From positions 1-32,646 of the forward strand of contig JANQFK010000041.1 in assembly GCA_028277885.1 (NCBI GenBank): a DNA stretch of 32,646 nt. Direction: 5' to 3'. Below, one piece after another: positions 23,035-29,401 of this stretch. Made by a program: the position numbers and the translations under genes. The notes below the pieces were generated by a model. The model saw only the letters and a program-made list of their open reading frames with translations. It ran no database searches and was not told where the DNA came from. The stretch comes from Myxococcota bacterium. Lineage in GTDB: Bacteria; Myxococcota_A; UBA9160; UBA6930. Positions within the stretch are counted from its first letter, which is position 1, and every line of letters starts with the position of its first letter.

Positions 23035-24498
23035 GTGCATCAGCTCACCGGACTCGACACGAGCTTCCTGAACCTCGAGACGGCCAGCACCTTCGGCCAC
23101 GTCTCGGGCCTCGCGGTCTTCGACCCGTCCACCGCCTCGGTCCCGCCCTCCCTCGAGGACATCAAGCGGCTGATCACGGATCGCATCCACCTGCTGCCGC
23201 CCTACCGGCGGCGCCTGGTGGAGGTGCCCTTCGGCCTCGACCACCCCTACTGGCTCGAGGACCCGGACTTCGATCTCGAGTTCCACGTGCGCCACATCGG
23301 GCTGCCGCCCCCCGGCGACGACCGCCAGCTCGCCGCCCAGGTGGCGCGCATCGTGGCGCGTCCGCTGGACCGCAGCCGGCCGCTGTGGGAGCTCTACTTC
23401 ATCGAGGGGCTGCAGGGCGGGTGCGTGGCGCAGCTGACCAAGATCCACCACTGCGCGATCGACGGCGTCTCGGGCGCCGAGCTGCTGACCACCCTGCTGG
23501 ATCTCGCCCCCGACCCGCGCAAGGTGGACCCGCCGCGGCGGCCCTGGCGGCCCGAGCCCGAGCCCACGGAGCTCGAGATGTGGCTGCGCGGCGTCTGGGC
23601 GGTGGCGGGGACGCCGCGCAAGGCGGCGCGGCTGGTGCGGGAGTCCATGCGGCACCTGCCGGCCCTGTCGCGCTCCCTCGGGTTCGGCGCGCTTCCCGGC
23701 GAGGCGCTGCTGGATCGCGCCATCGGGCGCAGGCCCGCCCCCATGCTCTCGGAGGCCTCGACGCCCGCGCCGCGCACGCCCTTCAACGGCAAGATCACGC
23801 CCCACCGGCGCTTCGCCTTCGGCTCGCTCTCCCTCGACGAGGTGAAGGAGATCAAGAAGCAGCGCGGCGTCACGGTGAACGACGTGGTGCTGGCCCTGTG
23901 CGCCGGCGCGCTGCGCCGCCACCTGGAGGAGTCGCGCGAGCTTCCGCGCGAGCCCCTCATCGCCATGGTGCCGGTCTCGGTGCGCACCGAGGAGCAGAAG
24001 GGCGCCATGGGGAACCAGGTCTCCTCCATGACGGCGTCGCTCCACACCCACGTCGCGGACCCCCTCGAGCGCCTCGCGCGCATCCACGAGTCCATGCGCA
24101 TCGCGAAGGAGCAGCACAAGGCGCTCCCCGCCACCCTGCTCCAGGACTTCGCCCAGTTCGCGCCGCCCGCCGTGGCGGCGCGCGCGGCCCGGGTGGTGGC
24201 CCGGGCGGCGGCGGGCAGCTGGATGGACGTGCCCTTCAACGTGGTGATCTCGAACGTGCCCGGCCCGCAGTTCCCGCTCTACGGGGTGGGGGCCAGGCTG
24301 AAGGCCCACTACCCGGTCTCGGCCATCGCCGACGGCGTGGGGCTCAACATCACGGTGCAGAGCTACGACGGCAGCCTCGACTTCGGCGTGATCGCCTGCC
24401 GCGAGATGGTTCCCGACGCGTGGGAGCTGATCGACCAACTGCGCGGCGCCCTCGACGAGCTGAAGCAGGCCACCAAGGAGGCGACGGCGCTTGGCTGA
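23035..24498 (+). CDS. WS/DGAT-family acyltransferase
   Basis: This 487-residue protein belongs to the wax ester synthase/acyl-CoA:diacylglycerol acyltransferase family. It starts at a GTG giving MHQLTGLDTSFLNLE, the family's normal beginning, with GAGGAGG a few bases upstream. The catalytic HHxxxDG is at residues 138-144 (HHCAIDG). The C-terminal half has FNVVISNVPGP and GVGLNITVQSYDG, also typical. The enzyme moves acyl groups from acyl-CoA to alcohols, usually diacylglycerol or fatty alcohols, to make storage lipids. Being 67 nt behind crtB, it might be co-transcribed with the carotenoid genes, but the acceptor cannot be read from the sequence. Confidence 0.92.
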   Translation: MHQLTGLDTSFLNLETASTFGHVSGLAVFDPSTASVPPSLEDIKRLITDRIHLLPPYRRRLVEVPFGLDHPYWLEDPDFDLEFHVRHIGLPPPGDDRQLAAQVARIVARPLDRSRPLWELYFIEGLQGGCVAQLTKIHHCAIDGVSGAELLTTLLDLAPDPRKVDPPRRPWRPEPEPTELEMWLRGVWAVAGTPRKAARLVRESMRHLPALSRSLGFGALPGEALLDRAIGRRPAPMLSEASTPAPRTPFNGKITPHRRFAFGSLSLDEVKEIKKQRGVTVNDVVLALCAGALRRHLEESRELPREPLIAMVPVSVRTEEQKGAMGNQVSSMTASLHTHVADPLERLARIHESMRIAKEQHKALPATLLQDFAQFAPPAVAARAARVVARAAAGSWMDVPFNVVISNVPGPQFPLYGVGARLKAHYPVSAIADGVGLNITVQSYDGSLDFGVIACREMVPDAWELIDQLRGALDELKQATKEATALG

Positions 24499-24522
24499 CG
24501 GCGCGCTCGCCGCTGCGCGCCG
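24499..24522 (+). terminator. Hairpin after the WS/DGAT gene
   Basis: CGGCGCGC (24499-24506) and GCGCGCCG (24515-24522) form a perfect 8-bp stem with an 8-nt loop directly after the stop codon. No T-run follows. It fills most of the 42-nt gap before the next gene and may be a mRNA 3' end or attenuator. Confidence 0.4.
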
Positions 24523-24540
24523 AGTGCCCCGGGGCGTCGC

Positions 24541-25383
24541 GTGACCGGGCGGACCGAGACGCTGCTGGACGGCCTGCGCTTCCCGGAAGGGCCGCGCTGG
24601 CGCGACGGGCGGCTCGTGTTCTCGGACATGCACGACCAGAAGGTGCTGGCCGTGGGGGTCGACGGGCAGGTCGAGACCGTCGCCCGCGTGCCCGAGGATC
24701 CCTCGGGCCTGGGCTGGCTCCCCGACGGGCGCATGCTGGTGGTGTCGATGCGCGACCGCCGCCTGCTGCGCCAGGATCCCGAGGGCCTGGTCGAGGTGGC
24801 GGACCTCTCCTCCATCGCGACCCACCACTGCAACGACATGGTGGTGGATGCGGCGGGCCGCGCCTACGTGGGGAACTTCGGCTTCGACCTCTACACCGGC
24901 CAGCAGCCCGTCACGGCGAAGCTCGCGCGGGTGGATCCCGACGGCTCGGTGTGCGTGGCGGCCGAGGACCTGAGCTTCCCGAACGGCACCGTGATCACGC
25001 CCGACGGCCGCACCCTGGTGATCGGCGAGAGCTTCGCCGCCCGGCTCACCGCCTTCGACGTCGCCGAGGACGGCTCGCTCTCGGGCCGGCGCGAGTGGGC
25101 GCGCATGGAGGGGGCCGTGCCCGACGGGATCTGTCTCGACGCCGAGGGGGCGATCTGGGTGGCGTCGCCCATCGGCGGCGTGGTGCTGCGCCTGCGCGAG
25201 GGCGGCGAGGTGACCCACCGCATCGAGGTCGAGCACGAGGCCTTCGCGTGCATGCTGGGCGGGCCCGAGAGGCGCACGCTCTTCCTGTGCACCGCGGCGG
25301 ACTCGGACCCGGCAAGGACCGGCGCGCGCACGGGCCGCATCGAGGTCGTCGAGGTGGACGTGCCCGGCGCCGGCCTGCCCTGA
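24541..25383 (+). CDS. SMP-30/gluconolactonase-like family protein
   Basis: This 280-residue protein is a six-bladed beta-propeller of the SMP-30/gluconolactonase/LRE family. The metal ligands expected of the family can be placed at E16 (FPEGPRW), N98 (HCNDMV), N148 (FPNGTV) and D195 (VPDGICLD). These enzymes hydrolyse lactones or similar esters using a divalent metal; the substrate here is unknown. No signal peptide is seen, so it is probably cytoplasmic. The start is a GTG at 24541 without a strong Shine-Dalgarno. Its end meets that of the convergent anti-sigma gene with a 14-bp gap. Confidence 0.85.
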   Translation: MTGRTETLLDGLRFPEGPRWRDGRLVFSDMHDQKVLAVGVDGQVETVARVPEDPSGLGWLPDGRMLVVSMRDRRLLRQDPEGLVEVADLSSIATHHCNDMVVDAAGRAYVGNFGFDLYTGQQPVTAKLARVDPDGSVCVAAEDLSFPNGTVITPDGRTLVIGESFAARLTAFDVAEDGSLSGRREWARMEGAVPDGICLDAEGAIWVASPIGGVVLRLREGGEVTHRIEVEHEAFACMLGGPERRTLFLCTAADSDPARTGARTGRIEVVEVDVPGAGLP

Positions 25384-25397
25384 GCCGGCGGGCCGCC

Positions 25398-26042
25398 TCA
25401 GATCCGGCGCAGCACCCGGGGGCCCAGCAGCGCACCCAAGACGGCGAGGGCCAGGATGGGCGCGACGTGGTGGGTCAGGTTGTGGGAGGGCTCGTACATG
25501 CAGGCGAACTGCATCATCAGCCCGGGGAGCGCGCCGGCCACGGCGCCGAGCAGCGCGCCGGTCCAGGCCCGCGCGAAGGGAGCGAGGCGCCGCGCCAGCC
25601 AGAGGCCCACCGCCAGCGGCGGCGCTCCGAACACGAAGGTCTGGAGCCAGCAGCCCGCGCGCTTGCCCTCCATGGAGGGCGTGAGCAGGGGATCCCAGAG
25701 CGCGTAGACCTGGAGCGCGCCCCACAGGCCGAGCAGCGCCAGCGCCGGGGCCACCCGCCCGAGCGGGGCGCCCGGCCGCGGGATGCCGAGGCGCAGCGCG
25801 GCCGCGATCCCGACGGCGCCGGCCGCCAGGCCGAGGAGCGACTCGAGCAGGAAGCGGGCCGAGCCGAGGATCTGCTCGCCCACGCCCGGTCGCAGCGAGC
25901 CGCTCGCCAGCATGGCGGCGCCGACGAAGATCCAGGCTCCGGTCAGCCAGGCGAAGGTGGTGCCGGTGGTGCGCCCCGGGCTCCTCACCGGCGTGAGGTC
26001 CTCGGCGAGGTCCTGGATGAGGTCGTCGCGCGGTCGGGTCAC
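25398..26042 (-). CDS. NrsF-family (DUF1109) membrane anti-sigma factor
   Basis: This 214-residue protein has a short cytoplasmic N-terminus (DDLIQDLAEDLTPVR), the usual sigma-binding part of the family, followed by six hydrophobic segments. The loop with TPSMEGKRAGCW matches the conserved central region of NrsF proteins. NrsF of Caulobacter holds an ECF sigma factor at the membrane and releases it under heavy-metal or oxidative stress. The GTG start overlaps the stop of the ECF sigma gene (GTGA), so this is almost surely its cognate regulator. Membrane cysteines near AGCWLQT and QFACMYE are possible sensing residues; that is inference. Confidence 0.85.
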   Translation of the reverse strand: MTRPRDDLIQDLAEDLTPVRSPGRTTGTTFAWLTGAWIFVGAAMLASGSLRPGVGEQILGSARFLLESLLGLAAGAVGIAAALRLGIPRPGAPLGRVAPALALLGLWGALQVYALWDPLLTPSMEGKRAGCWLQTFVFGAPPLAVGLWLARRLAPFARAWTGALLGAVAGALPGLMMQFACMYEPSHNLTHHVAPILALAVLGALLGPRVLRRI

Positions 26043-26599
26043 GGGTCGGTCTCCTCGCGCTCGAGCAGGCGACGCGCGGCGCGCAGTGCGCGGTGGACAC
26101 GGGTCTTCATGGCGGACTCCGAGCAGCCGGCGCGGGCGGCGGCCTCGGCGAGCGAGTAGCCGCCGAGCTTGGTGAGGGCCAGGGCCTCGCGCTGGTCGGG
26201 CTCGAGCCGGTCCAGCAGCGCGCCGGCGTCGATGCTGGCGCTGGGGTCGGCGCCGGACGGGTCGGCCACGGCCTCGAGCCGGGAGGCCTCCTCGGCCTGC
26301 TCCTTCGCGCGGGTGCCGCGGCGGCGCAGGAAGTCGATGGTCTTGTGGCGCACGATGGTGAACAGCCACGGCCGGAACGGCCGCTGCGGGTCGTAGGTGG
26401 CCCGGGCGCGGTGCACCGCGAGCAGCGACTCCTGGACGCAGTCCTCCAGGAACCCCGCGGGCCCCAGCTGGGAGCGAACGAAGGCCTCGACGGCCTGTCC
26501 CAGTTCCTTCATCAGCGCGCGATAGGCCTCGGCGTCGCCCTGGTTGGCGCGAGCCATCCACTGCGACCAGCGTTTCTCGTCCTCTTCGCGCGCCGGCAC
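26039..26599 (-). CDS. ECF RNA polymerase sigma factor, partner of NrsF
   Basis: This 186-residue sigma factor has region 2 (FLEDCVQESLLAVHRARATYDPQRPFRPWLF, then IVRHKTIDFLRRR) and region 4 (LEPDQREALALTKLGGYSLAEAAARAGCSESAMKTRVHRALRA). It directs polymerase to stress-response promoters. The GTG at 26599 is chosen because GGAAAG lies 9 nt upstream; an internal ATG at residue 15 lacks such a site. It is paired with the downstream NrsF-like gene and preceded, on the same strand, by the Cys-repeat lipoprotein and a second ECF sigma gene. The arrangement resembles the Caulobacter SigF-NrsF pair. Confidence 0.92.
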   Translation of the reverse strand: MPAREEDEKRWSQWMARANQGDAEAYRALMKELGQAVEAFVRSQLGPAGFLEDCVQESLLAVHRARATYDPQRPFRPWLFTIVRHKTIDFLRRRGTRAKEQAEEASRLEAVADPSGADPSASIDAGALLDRLEPDQREALALTKLGGYSLAEAAARAGCSESAMKTRVHRALRAARRLLEREETDP

Positions 26600-26672
26600 G
26601 CGCGAGAGCTTTCCATGCGCGGTGCCGGCCCGCCAACATGCCGGACCGACACCGCGCTCCCCCGGGCCGCGA

Positions 26673-26699
26673 CGCCCGACCGAACCGTTCGGGCGGGCG
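26673..26699 (-). repeat. Stable stem-loop between the Cys-repeat lipoprotein and the ECF gene
   Basis: CGCCCG (26673-26678) pairs with CGGGCG (26694-26699), and the inner CCGAAC (26680-26685) with GTTCGG (26687-26692), with one A/G mismatch between the two stems. It starts 17 nt beyond the lipoprotein stop. There is no U-run in the transcript after it. It may stabilise the upstream message or reduce read-through into the sigma gene. Confidence 0.55.
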
Positions 26700-26715
26700 C
26701 CGACGACGACATCGG

Positions 26716-26988
26716 CTAGTGACTGCCTCCGCAGGGATTCGCCGCCCTGGCTGCACAGGGGTTCGCCCGCTTCGCCGCGCAGGGATTCGCGGCGCACGGG
26801 TTCGCCCCGCCGGTCGCCTTCGCGGGCGCGGCACAGGGGTTGGCGGCCGCCTTCGCGGCGCACGGGTTCGCGGCGACGCAGGGGTTGGCGCCTCCCTCGC
26901 CCGCGCCGGGCGAGCAGGCCGCCACGAAGGCGGCCAGGGCGAGTCCCGCCAGGACGGCTCCCAGGCTGATTCTCGTTCGAGCTCTCAT
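26716..26988 (-). CDS. Small lipoprotein with seven Ala-Asn-Pro-Cys repeats
   Basis: This 90-residue protein starts at an ATG with GAGGAGG 7-8 nt upstream. It has a signal peptide (MRARTRISLGAVLAGLALAAFVAAC) ending in a VAAC lipobox, so Cys25 is probably lipidated. The mature part is almost wholly Ala, Lys, Gly and seven ANPC motifs, with cysteines at 37, 43, 52, 65, 70, 78 and 86. The regular, closely spaced cysteines suggest binding of soft metals (Cu, Zn, Cd, Hg) or thiol buffering in the periplasm. I do not know a named family. It lies between two ECF sigma genes, one paired with NrsF, which fits a secreted metal-stress effector. No modifying enzyme such as a DUF692/MNIO protein is nearby. 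Confidence 0.8.
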   Translation of the reverse strand: MRARTRISLGAVLAGLALAAFVAACSPGAGEGGANPCVAANPCAAKAAANPCAAPAKATGGANPCAANPCAAKRANPCAARAANPCGGSH

Positions 26989-27020
26989 CCTCGTTCCTCC
27001 TCGGGAAAGGGGGGTGGGGG

Positions 27021-27632
27021 TCAGGCTGGAAGGGCCCCGTGCGTCTCCTCGGCCTCGAGGGCGCGGCGCAGCGCCGCGCGCGCACGGTGCAGCCGCGTCT
27101 TCACCGCCCCGTCGGTGGTGCCGAGCTGCCGGGCCACCTGCCGGGTCTCGAGCTCGCAGACGTCCCGCAGCCAGAGCACGGTCCGGTGCGGCTCCGGGAG
27201 CTGGGCGGCGAGCTTGAGCATGCGCCGATGGAGCTGCGTGTTGGAGTACAGGGTCTCGGGATCCCGGGACGCGCCGGGGGTGCGCGCGTCGGACTCGTTC
27301 TCGCCCGAGAGATCGCCGGCGGGCACCTCGCGGGTGCGGCGCCGCTTGCGCAGGCGCATCAGCGCCGCGTTGGTGGTGATGCGGTGCAGCCAGGTGGACA
27401 GCCGGGAGTCGCCCCGGAAGCCGTCGATGTTGCGGAAGGCGGCGAGCAGCGCGTCCTGCACCACCTCCTCGGTGTCCACCTCGTCGCGCAGCATGCGGCG
27501 GGCGAGTGCGCGCATGCGCGGCGAGTGCTCGTCCACCAGGCGCCGGGAGGCGTTCGAGCAGCCGCTGCGCACGGCCTCGATGAGCTCCCGGTCGCGGGCG
27601 AGGCGGGTCTCGTCTTCGTCCTGGTTCCTCAT
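27021..27632 (-). CDS. ECF RNA polymerase sigma factor (RpoE-like)
   Basis: This 203-residue sigma factor has region 2 (EVVQDALLAAFRNIDGFRGDSRLSTWLHRITTNAALMRLRKRRR) and region 4 (LPEPHRTVLWLRDVCELETRQVARQLGTTDGAVKTRLHRARAALR). The ATG at 27632 is backed by GGAGGG 5-6 nt upstream. The linker carries an acidic/Ser-rich stretch (SGENESDARTPGASRDPETLY). It is the first gene of the apparent four-gene operon running left, 32 nt ahead of the Cys-repeat lipoprotein. No separate anti-sigma gene of its own is visible next to it; it may share NrsF or be controlled by expression. Confidence 0.93.
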   Translation of the reverse strand: MRNQDEDETRLARDRELIEAVRSGCSNASRRLVDEHSPRMRALARRMLRDEVDTEEVVQDALLAAFRNIDGFRGDSRLSTWLHRITTNAALMRLRKRRRTREVPAGDLSGENESDARTPGASRDPETLYSNTQLHRRMLKLAAQLPEPHRTVLWLRDVCELETRQVARQLGTTDGAVKTRLHRARAALRRALEAEETHGALPA

Positions 27633-27674
27633 GCGTCCCTCCGGTCTCTCGGGTTCGGGGACGTCTACGGGCCA

Positions 27675-27694
27675 GCTGCGAGAAAGGTCGCAGC
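27675..27694. repeat. Inverted repeat upstream of the ECF operon
   Basis: GCTGCGA (27675-27681) and TCGCAGC (27688-27694) are exact inverted repeats with spacer GAAAGG. It is about 43 bp upstream of the sigma gene start, in the divergent gap, where a repressor or activator could act. The function is unknown. Confidence 0.5.
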
Positions 27695-27727
27695 GGCGCC
27701 CGGCGCGGCCCGCGCTCCGGGTCGGAA

Positions 27728-27758
27728 GCCGCCGGAATCGCGACGGTTTTCCGGCGGC
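27728..27758. repeat. 10-bp perfect inverted repeat in the divergent gap
   Basis: GCCGCCGGAA (27728-27737) and TTCCGGCGGC (27749-27758) are exact inverted repeats with an 11-nt spacer. They lie near the middle of the 190-bp gap between the divergent ECF sigma gene and acyl-CoA synthetase gene. As both genes start away from this site, it is not a terminator and may be an operator for one or both. Confidence 0.6.
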
Positions 27759-27782
27759 GGCCACGAGGGGGTGGGCGGAGCT

Positions 27783-27793
27783 ACCGTGACGGT
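27783..27793. repeat. 11-bp palindrome next to a GGAACC box
   Basis: ACCGT-G-ACGGT (27783-27793) is a perfect palindrome 29 bp before the acyl-CoA synthetase start. Overlapping it, GGAACC reads leftwards at 27796-27791, the usual -35 of ECF-dependent promoters, pointing at the ECF operon. I could not find a convincing -10 at 15-18 bp, so the promoter itself is not called. Confidence 0.35.
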
Positions 27794-27822
27794 TCCACGA
27801 CCCAACGGCTCCGGAGGTGCCC

Positions 27823-29391
27823 GTGAAGGAGCTCATCTTCTCCCACACGTTCCTGCCCGCGCTCGAGCAGTACGGCGAGCGCGAGGCGATCGTCGACGGC
27901 GGCTACCGCGCCACCTGGAACGCCCACGCGGAGCGCGTCGCCCGGCTCTCCCACGCGCTGGCGAACCGCCTCGGGGTGTCGCCCCAGGACCGCTTCGCGG
28001 TGCTGGCGCTGAACAGCCACCAGTACCTCGAGCTGTGGCACGCGGCCTTCGTGGGCGCCGGCGTCATCAACCCGCTCAACCTGCGCCTCGCGCCGAAGGA
28101 GCTGGCCTACATCGTCGGGGACTCGGGGACCGAGGTGGTCTTCACCGATGCCACCTTCGCGCCGCTGGTCGCCGCGGCCCGCGCCGAGCTGGGCGCCGAC
28201 GACCCGATCCGGGAGGTGGTGCTGATCGGCGAGGGCGAGGTGGAGCACACCGCGAGCTACGAGGCGCTCGTCGCCGAGGCGTCGCCGGAGCTGCCCGCGG
28301 AGCCCGAGGAGACCGACCCGGTGGTGCTGATGTACACCGGCGGCACCACGGGCCTGCCCAAGGGTGTGCTGCTCGAGCACCGCGCCGAGATGCTGAACGT
28401 CTACCACGCCGCCATGACGCTCGGCGGGCTCGAGCTCGAGACCTACCTGATGCAGACGCCCATGTTCCACGCGGCGTCGATGCTGGGGATCCTGGGGCCG
28501 CCGGTGCTGGGCGCGCGGGTGGTGTTCATCCCCATGTTCAACCCCGACGGCGTGCTCGACCTGATCGAGGCCTACGAGGTCACGGACACGCTGATGGTTC
28601 CCACCATGATCGGCCTGTGCCTCGCCAGCGAGAAGTACGGGCCCGAGCGCCTCGCCTCCCTGCGCCGCCTCGTCTACGGCGCGTCGCCGATGCCCGAGGC
28701 GACCCTCGCGCGGCTCCAGGCCGAGCTGCCCGACCTCGAGCTGATCCAGGGCTACGGGATGACCGAGGGCGCCTCGACGGTGACGCTGCTGCTCCCCGAG
28801 GACCACGCGCCGGGCTCGCCGCGGCTGCGCTCGGTGGGCCGGCCCGTGCTCGGCGTGCAGGTCTCGATCCAGGACGCCGAGGGCAACCGGCTGCCCCGGG
28901 GCGAGATCGGCGAGGTGTGCGCCCGCGGCGGGAACTTCATGCGCGAGTACTGGAACAAGCCCGAGGCCACGGAGGAGACCTTCCGCGGCGGCTGGTATCA
29001 CACCGGCGACGCGGGCTACCTCGACGAGGACGGCTACCTGTTCCTCGTCGACCGCGTGAAGGACATGATCGTCACCGGCGGCGAGAACGTCTACTCCGCC
29101 GAGGTCGAGTCGGCGATCAGCACCCACGTGGCCGTCGCCCAGGTGGCGGTGATCGGGATCCCCCACGAGACCTGGGGCGAGGCCGTGCACGCCATCGTGG
29201 TGCCCAAGCCCGGCGTGGAGATCGCCGCCGAGGCGATCATCGCCCACGCCCGCGAGTACATCGCCGGCTACAAGGTGCCGAAGTCCGTGGAGATCCGGAC
29301 CGAGCCGCTGCCGCTCTCGGGCGCCATGAAGGTGCTGAAGCGCGACCTGCGGGCGCCCCACTGGGAAGGGCGCGACAAGCGGATCGGATAG
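27823..29391 (+). CDS. Fatty acyl-CoA synthetase (AMP-binding)
   Basis: This 522-residue ANL-superfamily enzyme activates a carboxylic acid to its CoA thioester through an acyl-adenylate. The phosphate-binding loop YTGGTTGLPKGV is near residue 170, the A5 motif QGYGMTEGAS near 308, and the hinge region WYHTGDAGYLDEDGYLFLVDRVKDMI near 390-415. The catalytic lysine stretch at the end is SGAMKVLKRDLR. The start is taken at GTG 27823, with GGAGG 5 nt upstream; GTG 27817 overlaps that site. Its partner acyl-CoA dehydrogenase follows after 10 nt. The substrate is probably a medium- or long-chain acid, but this cannot be fixed from sequence. Confidence 0.93.
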   Translation: MKELIFSHTFLPALEQYGEREAIVDGGYRATWNAHAERVARLSHALANRLGVSPQDRFAVLALNSHQYLELWHAAFVGAGVINPLNLRLAPKELAYIVGDSGTEVVFTDATFAPLVAAARAELGADDPIREVVLIGEGEVEHTASYEALVAEASPELPAEPEETDPVVLMYTGGTTGLPKGVLLEHRAEMLNVYHAAMTLGGLELETYLMQTPMFHAASMLGILGPPVLGARVVFIPMFNPDGVLDLIEAYEVTDTLMVPTMIGLCLASEKYGPERLASLRRLVYGASPMPEATLARLQAELPDLELIQGYGMTEGASTVTLLLPEDHAPGSPRLRSVGRPVLGVQVSIQDAEGNRLPRGEIGEVCARGGNFMREYWNKPEATEETFRGGWYHTGDAGYLDEDGYLFLVDRVKDMIVTGGENVYSAEVESAISTHVAVAQVAVIGIPHETWGEAVHAIVVPKPGVEIAAEAIIAHAREYIAGYKVPKSVEIRTEPLPLSGAMKVLKRDLRAPHWEGRDKRIG

Positions 29392-29401
29392 AGGAGTGCC
29401 G

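Noticed and set aside
26716..26988. Bufferin (MNIO-modified RiPP) precursor
   Set aside because: ECF-NrsF context and cysteines are suggestive, but there is no DUF692 or DUF2063-type partner in the window and the ANPC repeats do not look like a bufferin core. Kept as a lipoprotein of unknown function.
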